DNA of 64,000 nt, from the NCBI GenBank assembly GCA_963851045.1, contig CAWKNC010000002.1, positions 930,001 to 994,000 on the forward strand. The letters are read 5' to 3'. The notes below the pieces were generated by a model, which was not told the DNA's origin, searched no databases, and saw only the letters and a list, made by a program, of their open reading frames with translations. The stretch is from WHSW01 sp963851045 (GTDB lineage Bacteria; Actinomycetota; Thermoleophilia; Solirubrobacterales; 70-9). The position numbers were made by a program, and so were the translations under genes. Of the stretch, positions 40,434 through 49,618 are shown one piece after another (the first letter of the stretch is position 1; the number at the start of each line of letters is the position of its first letter).

Positions 40434-41783
40434 ATGAAGACGAAACTCGCGTTCACAGCCACTGCCCTGACGATGATCTTCCTTTCTGCGCCGAGCGCGT
40501 TTGCGGCGACGCGGTACGCGGCGCCTGATGGCGATGGTGCGGTCGCGACCTGCGCCGCGAGCGACCCGTGTGCCCTCGAGGATGCGATGAACTACGACTT
40601 CGTACGCAATGGCGACGAGATAATCGTCGGTTCAGGCGAGTACGCCAACGTCGGCCAGATGGGAACCAACAAGGCGATCTCCATCCATGGCGCTGCCGGT
40701 GCCCCGTCGCCCGTGATCCACGGCGTCAACGGCACGACGTTCTTTCTCGACAACGACAACCTCGAGATTTCAAACCTCGTGATCGACCACGTCGGTGGCG
40801 GTTCGGGTCTTGCTCTTGTTCGCGGAACGGGCGAGCGCCTCATCGTGCGGTCGCAGGATGGTGACGCTTGCATCGGTGCCTGGGCGACACTGCGCGACAC
40901 TGTCTGCGCGAGCGAGGCCTGGTCGGGAGTGCGTTCGGGGTACTCGAATCCCTACGTCTACACCCTGCGCCTACGCAACGTGACCGCGATTTCGAGCGGG
41001 TCGTCTCCCGGCTCGCACGCAATCTCGATCGACGGCAACCAGGGCAACAAGATCACGGTCGATGCCAAGAACGTGATCGCGTATGCGGCCAATCCGGACA
41101 GCGCCGACGTTTACGCCAGCGGCGGCAGCCAGGGCGCGACGAGTGATGTCGTGCTCGAAGCTTCCAATTTCGACGAGGTGTTTGTTGGCAACGCCGCCAC
41201 TATCACGGCGCCGGGCAGCAACACAAACCAGACCGTGCCGCCCCTGTTCGCCGGGTTCGCCGGCGGTGACTTCACCCAGGCGGCAGGTTCACCGACGATC
41301 GACGCCGGCGTGGACGATGCGCTCAACGGGACGACCGACGTGACGGGTGGGCTGCGCAAGGTCGGCGCGGCAACGGACATCGGCGCCTACGAGTTCGTTC
41401 CCTCGCCGCCCCCGGTTGACCCCGAGGATCCGGTCGATCCAGCAAATCCAGCCGACCCAACGGATCCCCAGCCATCGACGCCCGCGGATCCCTCCGATCC
41501 GGCGGTCCCGGGCCCGGTCGGTACGCCCGAGACGACGATCACCAGGGCACCCCGCATGCGCACTCACTCGCGGCGAGCGGCGTTTCGATTCACCTCGCCG
41601 GGCGCAACTCAGTTCGAGTGCGCGTTTGACGGCGGGGCGTTTGGGAATTGCTCGTCACCGCTGCGAGTGCGTGTCACCCGAGGTCGCCACACATTCGCCG
41701 TTCGTGCGGTGACGGTCGACGGCAAGACGGACCCGACGCCGGCGACCGTGCGGTGGCGCGTCCTCCGGCGCAGCGTTCGCTAG
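40434..41783 (+). CDS. Secreted parallel beta-helix repeat protein
   Basis: About 449 residues. Signal peptide 1-24 (KTKLAFTATALTMIFLS, cut after AFA), a CAASDPCALEDAM segment typical of choice-of-anchor/beta-helix secreted proteins, right-handed beta-helix coils through about residue 320 ending SPTIDAGVDDALNG and ATDIGAYEF, a Pro/Asp-rich repeat linker of about 45 residues (VDPEDPVDPANPADPTDP), and a C-terminal Ig-like domain with a Cys pair (FECAFDGGAFGNCSSPL). Extracellular location is sure; ligand or activity is unknown. It sits between menF and menD but shares no obvious role with them. Tail-to-tail with menD, overlapping by 4 nt. Confidence 0.85.
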   Translation: MKTKLAFTATALTMIFLSAPSAFAATRYAAPDGDGAVATCAASDPCALEDAMNYDFVRNGDEIIVGSGEYANVGQMGTNKAISIHGAAGAPSPVIHGVNGTTFFLDNDNLEISNLVIDHVGGGSGLALVRGTGERLIVRSQDGDACIGAWATLRDTVCASEAWSGVRSGYSNPYVYTLRLRNVTAISSGSSPGSHAISIDGNQGNKITVDAKNVIAYAANPDSADVYASGGSQGATSDVVLEASNFDEVFVGNAATITAPGSNTNQTVPPLFAGFAGGDFTQAAGSPTIDAGVDDALNGTTDVTGGLRKVGAATDIGAYEFVPSPPPVDPEDPVDPANPADPTDPQPSTPADPSDPAVPGPVGTPETTITRAPRMRTHSRRAAFRFTSPGATQFECAFDGGAFGNCSSPLRVRVTRGRHTFAVRAVTVDGKTDPTPATVRWRVLRRSVR

Positions 41784-43525
41784 GCGAGCGCGTTTGAGGC
41801 TGCGCGCTGCGCTGCGTCCGTGAGGGTGCGGTGCAGCGCGAGGTTCTCCGTGCGGTCGGTTCGGATCTCGGCCAAGACCGGGCCCGGCGGAAGCTCCGGG
41901 AGATCCGGGCCCTCGATCAGCAGGTGTTTGAGGCCGAAGAGCGCGGCGACCTGTGCGAGCTCGATATCGAGTGGGGTTCCCAGGAGTGCCTCGAACTCAT
42001 TGCGTTCGATCTCGCCGGCCTGGGGAAGAAACTCAAAGATTCCGCCGCCACCGTTGTTGATCACGAGTACGCGGATCGGGGCTGTCGTCTCTCTCACGGC
42101 CGCGAGGGCGTTCATGTCGTGAAAGAGGCCGAGGTCCCCGGTAACGATCCACGCCGGGCGGTCGGTCACCGATGCAGCGCCGATGCCCGAGGAGATCAGC
42201 CCGTCGATCCCGTTGGCGCCTCGATTAGCGAGAAACATCACGTCGGCTGCTCCGCCCCCGATGAACGCCTCTTGGTCGCGGATGGGCATGCTTGAGGCCG
42301 TGTAGACCAGGTCGCCGTCGCGAAGGGCTCCGCCCAGCGCGGCGAACAATCCGGGCTCGCTCGGCGCCTCGAGTTCGCTCAGCACAGCGGTGATCGCAGA
42401 TGCTGCGGCGTCGGCGGCTCTCACCCAAGAATCCGTCCAGTCGCTCGTCGGTGTGAAGCCGCCCCGCTCGACCAGCGCCGTGCACAGTGCCTCTGGCTCG
42501 GCGCGAATGATCGCGCCGGCGAGGCGGGTCGGTTCGTTCCAGCCGTAGTCGGGGTCGACGGCGAGCTGTGGGACCTCCTCCATCGTCGCAAGCCACTGGC
42601 GCAGCGTCTTGCACGTGGGCATCTCGCCGAAACGGAGCACGAGGTCCGGCGCGAGCTGGCGCGGGCGCAGGCGGGCGACCGCCTCATAGGTGGCGATCAC
42701 GCGTGAGCGGTCGTGCGCGCCGAAGCGCAGCTGCGAGGTCGGCTCGGCGAGGATCGGAATGCCCGTGGCCTCGGCCAGCGAAGCGATCGCCGAGGCGGCG
42801 CCGGGCGCCATCCTGCCGGCGACGATCAGGCCGCGCTCAGAATCCCTGATGCGTTCCTCGACCGCGTCCACTAACGACTCAGAGACGGGAGAAGCAGCCG
42901 CGGCCACCGTCGTCAGAGGCCGCGCGCCACGGCCGGCAAGGGCAAGCGCCGCGGTGGCCGTGACGTCCTCGGGGCGCGGCTCGGGCCCGAGCGGATCGCG
43001 AAAGGCAACGTTGAGGTGAACTGGGCCAGGCCGCGGATCGCCGGCGGCGGCCCAGAACGCCCGGCAGGCAACCGAGCGGAAGTGAAGGAGGCCGGCATCG
43101 TCGGCGTCGTGAGTGCCGACCTCGCAAAACCAGCGGACAGCCGAGCCGTAGAGCTTGATCTGGTCGATCGTCTGCCCGGCGCCGATGCCACGCAGTTCGG
43201 GCGGGCGGTCGGCGGTGAGCAGAATCAGCGGGACGCCGGACTCGTCAGCCTCGCAGACGGCGGGGTGGAGGTTCGCCGCGGCCGTCCCGGACGTGCAGAC
43301 GATCGCGACGGGCGTCCGGCTGGCCTGAGCGGCGCCGAGAGCAAAGAATCCGCCCGAGCGCTCGTCGACGACGACGTGGGCCTCGATCTCTGACTGGCGC
43401 CAAAGCGCCAGAGCAAGGGGAGTCGAGCGTGACCCGGGACTGATCACGGCGTGGCGTACGCCACAGCGTGCCAGCTCCTCGGTCATGGCCGTTGCGAGTG
43501 CCGTGTTGCGGTTGGTGGCATCCAT
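41780..43525 (-). CDS. menD: SEPHCHC synthase
   Basis: 581 residues, TPP enzyme joining 2-oxoglutarate to isochorismate. Seen: VRHAVISPGSRSTPLALAL, VVDERSGGFFALGAAQ with the TPP Glu, CTSGTAAANLHPAVCEA, LTADRPPELRGIGAGQTIDQ and the TPP motif VTGDLGLFHDMNALAAVR, then INNGGGGIFEFLP. ATG 43525 gives the standard N-terminus; the frame extends upstream to 43759 with an Arg-rich shadow sequence of menC. menC ends 13 nt upstream on the same strand. Confidence 0.96.
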   Translation of the reverse strand: MDATNRNTALATAMTEELARCGVRHAVISPGSRSTPLALALWRQSEIEAHVVVDERSGGFFALGAAQASRTPVAIVCTSGTAAANLHPAVCEADESGVPLILLTADRPPELRGIGAGQTIDQIKLYGSAVRWFCEVGTHDADDAGLLHFRSVACRAFWAAAGDPRPGPVHLNVAFRDPLGPEPRPEDVTATAALALAGRGARPLTTVAAAASPVSESLVDAVEERIRDSERGLIVAGRMAPGAASAIASLAEATGIPILAEPTSQLRFGAHDRSRVIATYEAVARLRPRQLAPDLVLRFGEMPTCKTLRQWLATMEEVPQLAVDPDYGWNEPTRLAGAIIRAEPEALCTALVERGGFTPTSDWTDSWVRAADAAASAITAVLSELEAPSEPGLFAALGGALRDGDLVYTASSMPIRDQEAFIGGGAADVMFLANRGANGIDGLISSGIGAASVTDRPAWIVTGDLGLFHDMNALAAVRETTAPIRVLVINNGGGGIFEFLPQAGEIERNEFEALLGTPLDIELAQVAALFGLKHLLIEGPDLPELPPGPVLAEIRTDRTENLALHRTLTDAAQRAASNALA

Positions 43526-43538
43526 CGTCAGTAGAAAC

Positions 43539-44645
43539 CTAGATCCGGTGCGCGGTGAGGGCATCGTCGTCGATTTCGACTCCGAGGCCCGGGGCGTCAG
43601 GCAGATGAAGCTGCGGTCCTGCGAGCGTGCAGGCTCGGCTTGCGATGGTCTCGGCGAACAGCAGCTGCGTTGCAAGTCCCTGCGCCAGGCCCGCGGCGGG
43701 GCCCGACGCGGGTAGCACCTGAGCAGCGTGCGCCGCCGCCGCGATGCCCACCGGGCCATCCAGAGCGCTGGAGAGGAACATCGGCAGCTCGGCCGCGATC
43801 CCGTTCGCCTCGCCGATTCCGCCGACCTTGCTCAGCTTCACGGTGGTGAGGTCGCAGACCGAATCGCGCTTTGCCTGAGTGGCGTCCTTCACCCGCTCGA
43901 CGGACTCATCTGCGGCAACCAGGATGTTGGTCGCGGCGGTGACCTCGGCCATGTCGCGGGCGCCGGACACCGGTTGTTCGACCAGCTCAATCCCGAGGGG
44001 CTCGATCATCTGCAGGATGCCGAGTGCCTCGTCGACGCCCCAGGCGCCGTTGGCGTCGACGCGGATGCGAGCGTCGGAGCCGACGCGTTCGCGAACAGCA
44101 CGCACCTGCGCGACGTCATCGCCGGTGCCGAGCTTCAGCTTGAACGTCTCGAAACCCCGTTCGGCCCAGAGGCCGGCGTCGTCGGCTACCGCGGCCGGCG
44201 CCCCGGCGACCAGCGTCGCGTTGCAGATCACGGGCTCGGCGGCCTGCGCGCCGAGCAGGGACCACAGGGGCCGTTCGGAGGCCTTGCCGGCAAGGTCGAA
44301 GACGGCCATCTCGATCGCTGCCTTTGCCGGTGATGGAAGTCGGCGCCCGGCAACGGTGTGAATGAACGCGTCGACGGCCGCGAGCGTCGGCTCCGCGCCT
44401 GAAAAGTCCGATAGGTCGGCGCGACGCAGCCGCCTCGTGCCCTTGCGCAGAGCCCGCTCGATCGATGCAGCGTCGGCGCCACCCCGCAGTGAGAGCGGCA
44501 CGGCCTCGCCGAGTCCGACGAGCCCGTTGTCGGCGATCAGCTTCAAAAGCAACATTTCGCGCCGGTCGAGCGTCCCGCGCGCCGTGGTATAGGCCCGCTC
44601 AAACGGGAGCGCGTACGGCACCACCTCGACCTCGGCGATGCGCAT
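43539..44645 (-). CDS. menC: o-Succinylbenzoate synthase (enolase superfamily)
   Basis: 368 residues with the enolase-superfamily layout: N-terminal capping domain (ALPFERAYTTARGTLDRREM), then a barrel with the KxK pair in FKLKLGTGDDV, metal ligands in RVDANGAWG, VEQPV and AADESV, and the second Lys in TTVKLSKVGG. On sequence alone a muconate cycloisomerase or dipeptide epimerase is possible; its place between menA and menD makes OSB synthase by far the best call. Length typical. menA stop is 2 nt upstream of its ATG. Confidence 0.9.
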   Translation of the reverse strand: MRIAEVEVVPYALPFERAYTTARGTLDRREMLLLKLIADNGLVGLGEAVPLSLRGGADAASIERALRKGTRRLRRADLSDFSGAEPTLAAVDAFIHTVAGRRLPSPAKAAIEMAVFDLAGKASERPLWSLLGAQAAEPVICNATLVAGAPAAVADDAGLWAERGFETFKLKLGTGDDVAQVRAVRERVGSDARIRVDANGAWGVDEALGILQMIEPLGIELVEQPVSGARDMAEVTAATNILVAADESVERVKDATQAKRDSVCDLTTVKLSKVGGIGEANGIAAELPMFLSSALDGPVGIAAAAHAAQVLPASGPAAGLAQGLATQLLFAETIASRACTLAGPQLHLPDAPGLGVEIDDDALTAHRI

Positions 44646-44647
44646 GG

Positions 44648-45532
44648 CTAGGAGGCGATCAGCAGACCGGCGCTGACTAGCAGGCTGAAGACACCAAGCA
44701 GGGCTCCTGTGCCGGCGAGGGCGCCATTGAGGGCTGGGCCATCTGTACGGGTGAGGACAGCCTGCAGCGGTCGATAGACCAGCGGCGCCGCGAGGAGGCC
44801 GAGGAAGGCGGCGGTCGGTCCGTCGGCGACGGCGATCCCCATGGCGAGGACCACGAAGGCGCCGCCGATGCAGATCTCATAGAGGAGCCTCGTGCCCTCG
44901 CGGCCGAGCCGGACGGCCAGCGTGCGCTTGCCGGCACGGCGATCGGTCTCGAGGTCGCGGACGTTGTTGACGACGAGGATTGCCGTCGAAAGAAGGCCGA
45001 CCGAGATCGACAACCAGAAGGGCAGCGCGTCGAGTTGCTCGAGCTGGACGTAGTACGACCCGTTGACCGCGACGAGCCCGAAGAACAGGAAGACGAAGAG
45101 CTCGCCCATGCCCGCGTAGCCGTACGGTCGCGGCCCGCCCGTGTAGAGGACACCCGCGGCAATCGAGGCCGCGCCCACCGCGATGATCACCCACCCCGCC
45201 ACGGCGGCGAGGTAGATGCCAGCAACGACAGCCACCGCGAACGCGAGCCAGGTTGCGTAGAGGACGCGGCGGGGTGCGATCAGCCCGGCAGAGGTGACGC
45301 GCACCGGGCCAAGGCGGTCGGCGGTGTCGACGCCGCGCTTGGCGTCGGAGTAGTCGTTGGCGAGGTTGGTGCCGATCTGGATGAAGATCGACCCGATCAG
45401 GGCGGCGGCGAACGCGCCCCAACGGATCTCGTCGGATGCCTCCACCGCAGCCGCCGTACCCACGAGCACGGGCGCAATCGCCGCGGGCAACGTCCGCGGC
45501 CTGGCGGCCATCAGCCAGATGCGCGGGTTCAA
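44648..45532 (-). CDS. menA: DHNA polyprenyltransferase
   Basis: About 294 residues with eight or so membrane helices and the UbiA-family prenyl-diphosphate site NLANDYSDAKRGVDTAD, and the second Asp-rich motif VNNVRDLETDRRAGKRTLAV. It attaches the polyprenyl tail to 1,4-dihydroxy-2-naphthoate. TTG 45532 is chosen: it overlaps the menB TGA by 4 nt and precedes the family start IWLMAARPRTLPAA; ATG 45511 is the alternative. The long upstream frame to 45736 is a menB shadow. Confidence 0.94.
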   Translation of the reverse strand: MNPRIWLMAARPRTLPAAIAPVLVGTAAAVEASDEIRWGAFAAALIGSIFIQIGTNLANDYSDAKRGVDTADRLGPVRVTSAGLIAPRRVLYATWLAFAVAVVAGIYLAAVAGWVIIAVGAASIAAGVLYTGGPRPYGYAGMGELFVFLFFGLVAVNGSYYVQLEQLDALPFWLSISVGLLSTAILVVNNVRDLETDRRAGKRTLAVRLGREGTRLLYEICIGGAFVVLAMGIAVADGPTAAFLGLLAAPLVYRPLQAVLTRTDGPALNGALAGTGALLGVFSLLVSAGLLIAS

Positions 45533-46407
45533 GGCCGCTTCGGAAACTTCGAGAAGTCCGGCCGGCGGCGCTCCTTGTAGGAGTCGCGTCCCTCCTGGCC
45601 CTCCTCGGTCATGTAGAAGAGCAGCGTCGCGTCGTGCGAGAGCTGCTGGAGGCCGGTGATCCCGTCCTCGGCGGCGTTGAAGCTCGACTTGAGCAGACGC
45701 AGCGAGAGGGGGGAGAGGGTGGTCATCTCCCGACACCAGGCGACCGCCTCGGTCTGCAGGTCTGGGGTTGGGACGACGGCGTTGACGAGCCCCATCTCGA
45801 GCGCCTCTTCGGCTGGATACATGCGACAGAGAAACCAGATCTCCTTCGCCTTACGCACACCGACTGCGCGGGCAAGCAGCCCCGCTCCAAAGCCGCCGTC
45901 GAAGCTGCCGACACGTGGGCCCGTCTGGCCGAAAACTGCGTTTTCGGCGGCGATCGAGAGATCGCAGACGAGATGCAGGATCTGCCCGCCGCCGACTGCG
46001 TAGCCCGCGACCGCCGCGAGCACCGGCTTCGGCAGGCGGCGTATCTGGACATGGAGGTCGCCAACATCGAGACGACCGACTCCCTGCGACGCGACCTCGT
46101 CGTCGCCGATGTAGCCGTCGTTACCGCGGATTCGCTGGTCACCACCAGAGCAGAAGGCCGCGTCACCCGCACCCGTGAAGATGATCGCGCCGACGCCGGT
46201 GTCGTCGCGCGCGCGGCGGAAGGCGTCGCGCAGCTCAGCGAGGGTCTGGGGCCGAAAGGCGTTGCGCACCTCGGGCCGGTTGATGGTGATCCGCGCGATT
46301 GCCTCGGCGCGCTCGTAGAGGATGTCCTCGTAGGAGGCGGCCTCCGACCATTCGATCGGCGCGTAAAGCTCCTCGCGCGGGGGCGCGTCCTTGTGCGGGG
46401 TCGGCAC
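45529..46407 (-). CDS. menB: 1,4-Dihydroxy-2-naphthoyl-CoA synthase
   Basis: 292 residues, crotonase fold. Seen: ITINRPEVRNAFRPQTLAEL, FCSGGDQRIRGNDGY (MenB-specific), AVAGYAVGGGQILHLVCDLS with the oxyanion glycines, GPRVGSFDGGFGAGLLARAV and the C-terminal GRDSYKERRRPDFSKFPKRP. It closes the naphthoate ring from OSB-CoA. GTG 46407 has TATTCT 9 nt upstream. First gene of the minus-strand unit menB-menA-menC-menD; menE is divergent, 26 nt away. Confidence 0.97.
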   Translation of the reverse strand: MPTPHKDAPPREELYAPIEWSEAASYEDILYERAEAIARITINRPEVRNAFRPQTLAELRDAFRRARDDTGVGAIIFTGAGDAAFCSGGDQRIRGNDGYIGDDEVASQGVGRLDVGDLHVQIRRLPKPVLAAVAGYAVGGGQILHLVCDLSIAAENAVFGQTGPRVGSFDGGFGAGLLARAVGVRKAKEIWFLCRMYPAEEALEMGLVNAVVPTPDLQTEAVAWCREMTTLSPLSLRLLKSSFNAAEDGITGLQQLSHDATLLFYMTEEGQEGRDSYKERRRPDFSKFPKRP

Positions 46408-46416
46408 GGGAGCGCA

Positions 46417-46422
46417 AGAATA
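46417..46422 (-). promoter_or_regulatory. Putative -10 (TATTCT) of the menBACD operon
   Basis: Minus-strand TATTCT ends 9 nt before the menB GTG; it lies in the 26-nt gap shared with divergent menE. Confidence 0.45.
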
Positions 46423-46433
46423 CGGACCCGCCG

Positions 46434-47759
46434 ATGTTCCTTGACAACTGGCTCTCCCAGCGCGCCCAGGCCTGTCCTGAGCGCTGTGCGTTGATAGCCG
46501 ACGACGCCTCCCTCACATATGCCGAGCTCGAGGACGCCGCGACGGCTGCCGCGCGCCGGCTCGCCGCGAGGGGAGCACGTCGCGGAGCGCCGGTCGCGAT
46601 CACGCTCGATCCTGGGGTCGGGTACGTCGTCGTGCTCCACGCGCTGATGAAGCTCGGTGCGATCGCGCATCCGATCAACACCCGTCTCAGCGCGCCGGAG
46701 ATCGAGGCCGAGATCGAGCGAATCCGGCCCGTGGTCACCGTCGGCACCGACCCCGACCTGGGCCAGACGCAGGCCGATCTACCGCTGCTCGGCGAGCACG
46801 AGCTCGAGGCGATTCACTGCAGGCTGCTGACGTCGGGGACCTCGGGAACGCCCCGATCGGTCGGCCTCACCTACGGCAATCACCTCTTCAGCGCCGTCGG
46901 GTCCGCGTTCAACATCGGCGTCGAGCCCACCGACCGCTGGCTCTGCTGCCTGCCGCTCTTTCACATCGGCGGCCTCTCGATCGTCATGCGGAGCGTGATC
47001 CAGGGCACGACCGCCGTGGTCCACGATGGGTTTGACGTCGACCAGGTCGCGGCCTCGCTTGAGGGCGACGGCGTGACGATGCTCTCGCTGGTCTCGACTC
47101 AGCTCACACGCCTGCTCGAAGCCGGCATCGACCTACTTCCGCTCCGCGCGATCCTCGTCGGCGGTGGCCCGATCCCCGACGACGTTCTCGCTGAGGCGAT
47201 CGGGCGCGGCGCGACGGTGGTCCAGACCTATGGCCTCACCGAAGCGTGCTCGCAGGTGACCACGCTCGAACCGTCCCAGGCCGAGCGCAAGCTCGGTTCG
47301 GCGGGCAGGCCGCTGTTGACCACGCACCTGCGCATCAAGGACGGCGAGATCCTCGTCCAGGGCCCCACGGTCGCGCCGGGATGCGCCGACGAGGATGGCT
47401 GGCTGCACACCGGCGACATCGGCCGCATTGACGACGAGGGCTTTCTCTACGTCACCGACCGTCTCGGCGACATGATCGTCACCGGCGGCGAGAACGTGCT
47501 CCCGGCTGAGGTCGAGGCGGTGCTTCTGCGCCATCCGGCGGTCGCTGACGCCGCCGCAATCGGCCGCGCCGACGCGGAGTGGCAGGAGGCGGTGACCGCC
47601 GTGGTCGTCCTGCGAAATGGTGCCGCCATCAGTGCCGAGGAGCTTCGCGATCACTGCGCCGCAAGCCTCGCCGGTTTCAAGGTGCCCAAGCGAGTCGAGT
47701 TTGTCGCCGAGCTTCCGCGAACCGCCTCGGGCAAGCTGCTGCGACGCCAGCTGCGCTGA
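46434..47759 (+). CDS. menE: o-Succinylbenzoate-CoA ligase
   Basis: 441 residues, ANL adenylating enzyme. Seen: the P-loop-like LLTSGTSGTPRSVGLTYGN, QTYGLTEACSQ, the hinge motif GWLHTGDIGRIDDEGFLYVT, DRLGDMIVTGGENVLPAEVE and the C-terminal catalytic Lys in RTASGKLLRRQL. Short for an acyl-CoA ligase, as expected for MenE. ATG 46434 starts the normal N-terminus (MFLDNWLSQRAQACPERCAL). The following NTF2-like gene overlaps its stop by one base. Confidence 0.94.
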   Translation: MFLDNWLSQRAQACPERCALIADDASLTYAELEDAATAAARRLAARGARRGAPVAITLDPGVGYVVVLHALMKLGAIAHPINTRLSAPEIEAEIERIRPVVTVGTDPDLGQTQADLPLLGEHELEAIHCRLLTSGTSGTPRSVGLTYGNHLFSAVGSAFNIGVEPTDRWLCCLPLFHIGGLSIVMRSVIQGTTAVVHDGFDVDQVAASLEGDGVTMLSLVSTQLTRLLEAGIDLLPLRAILVGGGPIPDDVLAEAIGRGATVVQTYGLTEACSQVTTLEPSQAERKLGSAGRPLLTTHLRIKDGEILVQGPTVAPGCADEDGWLHTGDIGRIDDEGFLYVTDRLGDMIVTGGENVLPAEVEAVLLRHPAVADAAAIGRADAEWQEAVTAVVVLRNGAAISAEELRDHCAASLAGFKVPKRVEFVAELPRTASGKLLRRQLR

Positions 47760-48145
47760 TGCCGCTCGATCGCGAACAGGTGCGGGCCTGGCTTAACGCC
47801 TACGTTGCGGCGTGGAAGTCCTACGACCGCGAGGAGATCGCGGCGCTCTACGCCGAGAACGCGAGCTGCAGGTATCACCCCTACGACGAACCGATCGTGG
47901 GTCGCGCGGCCGTCGTCGAATCGTGGTTCGGTGTGGGCGAGGGCGCGCCGGGGCGTGACGTGCAGGGCACATATGACGCGACATTGGAGGTGGCGGCGAT
48001 CGATGGCGACCTCGCTGTCGTGACCGGAACGAGCATCTACACCGATCCGCCGACCGTCTACGACAACTGCTGGCTGATCCGCTTCGACGAGGACGGGCGC
48101 TGCCGCGAGTTCGTCGAGTGGTTCATGAAGCGGCCACCCGGCTAG
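47759..48145 (+). CDS. NTF2-like (SnoaL-type) protein
   Basis: 128 residues: WLNAYVAAWKSYDREEIAAL, YAENASCRYHPYDEPIVGRA, and later strands LEVAAIDGDLAVVTGTSIYT and LIRFDEDGRCREFVEWFM. This is the cone-shaped NTF2/SnoaL fold used for small-molecule binding or catalysis. The ATG overlaps the menE TGA (TGATG), so it is translated with menE. Role unknown. The gene end overlaps the upstream region of ilvC. Confidence 0.82.
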   Translation: MPLDREQVRAWLNAYVAAWKSYDREEIAALYAENASCRYHPYDEPIVGRAAVVESWFGVGEGAPGRDVQGTYDATLEVAAIDGDLAVVTGTSIYTDPPTVYDNCWLIRFDEDGRCREFVEWFMKRPPG

Positions 48146-48148
48146 CAT
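48143..48148 (+). promoter_or_regulatory. Putative -10 (TAGCAT) of ilvC
   Basis: TAGCAT ends 8 nt before the ilvC ATG at 48157 and overlaps the stop codon of the preceding gene. Confidence 0.4.
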
Positions 48149-48156
48149 CCCGCGCC

Positions 48157-49158
48157 ATGCCTGACGACATCTATTACGACGACGACGCCAATGCCTCCGC
48201 ACTCGAGGGCAAGACGATCGCGATCCTCGGATACGGATCGCAGGGTCATGCACACGCGCTCAACCTGAAGGAGTCGGGCCACGACGTCATCGTCGGTCTG
48301 CGTCCCGATTCATCGAGCCGTGAGAAGGCCGAGGCCGCCGGTCTCGAGGTCGTCGACACCGCCGACGCTGCCAGTCGCGGTGACATCGTGATGGTCCTGG
48401 TCCCAGACGAAAAGCAGGGCGAGATCTGGAGCTCGGACATCGCCGACGGAATCGCCCCCGGCAACCTGTTGATGTTCGGCCACGGCTTCGCGATCCACTT
48501 CGGCGAGATCGAGGCGCCGGGCGGAGTCGACGTTGGGATGGTCGCCCCCAAGGGCCCGGGGCACCTCGTCCGCCGCCAGTACGAGGAGGGCAAGGGCGTG
48601 CCCTGCCTGATGGCGATCCACCAAGACGAGTCCGGCAACGCCAAGGAACTCGTGCTCGCATACGCGAGCGGCATCGGCGGTGGCCGCGCCGGCATCATCG
48701 AGACGACCTTCAAGGACGAGTGCGAGACCGACCTATTCGGCGAGCAGGCCGTCCTCTGCGGCGGTGCCACCGAACTGGTCCGCGCGGGATTCGAGACGCT
48801 TGTCGAAGCGGGTTATGACCCGCGCCTCGCGTATTTCGAGACGCTTCACGAGCTCAAGCTGATCGTCGACCTGATGTACGAGAAGGGCGTTCAGGGGATG
48901 CGCTACTCGATCTCCAACACGGCCGAGTACGGCGACATGACCCGCGGATCGCGGGTTATCGGGCCGGAGGTCCGGGAGTCGATGAAGCAGGTCCTGGGGG
49001 AGATTCAGTCGGGTGACTTCGCCCGGGAGTGGATCGCCGAGAACCGCGCCGGCGCCGAGAACTTCGACCGGATGCGCGAGGAGGCGACCGGTCATCAGAT
49101 CGAGACGGTCGGCAAGGACCTGCGCTCGATGATGCCCTGGATCGACCAGGAGTTCTAG
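48157..49158 (+). CDS. ilvC: Ketol-acid reductoisomerase, class I
   Basis: 333 residues, the short class I form. Rossmann motif AILGYGSQGHAHALNLKESG, then PKGPGHLVRRQYEEGKGVPC, the metal-binding region KDECETDLFGEQAVLCGG and GYDPRLAYFETLHELKLIVD, RYSISNTAEYGD. It isomerises and reduces acetolactate with NAD(P)H. Separated from ilvBN by the men cluster, unlike the frequent ilvBNC order. ATG 48157 set by TAGCAT and by the family N-terminus. Confidence 0.97.
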   Translation: MPDDIYYDDDANASALEGKTIAILGYGSQGHAHALNLKESGHDVIVGLRPDSSSREKAEAAGLEVVDTADAASRGDIVMVLVPDEKQGEIWSSDIADGIAPGNLLMFGHGFAIHFGEIEAPGGVDVGMVAPKGPGHLVRRQYEEGKGVPCLMAIHQDESGNAKELVLAYASGIGGGRAGIIETTFKDECETDLFGEQAVLCGGATELVRAGFETLVEAGYDPRLAYFETLHELKLIVDLMYEKGVQGMRYSISNTAEYGDMTRGSRVIGPEVRESMKQVLGEIQSGDFAREWIAENRAGAENFDRMREEATGHQIETVGKDLRSMMPWIDQEF

Positions 49159-49171
49159 AGGAACGGTTCGG

Positions 49172-49600
49172 TCAGTCGCCCGTTGCGCCCGGGCTGGCCA
49201 TGCGCTGCTCGCCCTCGGGGAGCTTGCCGTCGCGGCCGACGTAGCCACCTTCACCGCCGACGATGACGTAGGTGGCGTCCTCCGCCCCTGAGTTACGGAT
49301 CTTTCGGGCCGTCGCGGCATCCACGCGGGCCAGCCCGCCCGGTCCGAGCTTGAAACCCTGACCGTCGTCGAACTCGATCTCGAGCTCTCCGGCGAGAACG
49401 ATGTAGAGCTCCTGCTGGCGCTCGTGCAGGTGAAACCCCGTCTCCGCGCCTACCGGCAAGACGATTGCATTGACGCCAAATTCGGTGACTGCCAGGTCCT
49501 TACGAATCTTGCGAAAGCCGTAGCCCTCGCCGAGCCCGCTGATATTTCCGACCGCGTACCCTCCGCCGTCGACTGGCTCCGTCGCCTCTTCAAAGCTCAC
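49172..49600 (-). CDS. Single-domain cupin protein
   Basis: 142 residues with the two cupin motifs: GFHLHERQQELYIVLAGELE (HxH and Glu metal ligands) and GPGGLARVDAATARKIRN. A metal-binding beta barrel is predicted, but the reaction cannot be told. GTG 49600 has TAGGGT 6 nt upstream. Divergent from serC with 18 nt between start codons, so the promoters overlap. Confidence 0.85.
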   Translation of the reverse strand: MSFEEATEPVDGGGYAVGNISGLGEGYGFRKIRKDLAVTEFGVNAIVLPVGAETGFHLHERQQELYIVLAGELEIEFDDGQGFKLGPGGLARVDAATARKIRNSGAEDATYVIVGGEGGYVGRDGKLPEGEQRMASPGATGD

Positions 49601-49606
49601 ACACGC

Positions 49607-49612
49607 ACCCTA
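49607..49612 (-). promoter_or_regulatory. Putative -10 (TAGGGT) of the cupin gene
   Basis: Minus-strand TAGGGT ends 6 nt before the GTG at 49600, inside the very short divergent gap with serC. Confidence 0.4.
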
Positions 49613-49618
49613 ACAATC

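Noticed and set aside
41780..41783. Possible terminator between the beta-helix gene and menD
   Set aside because: The two stop codons overlap, leaving no intergenic space.
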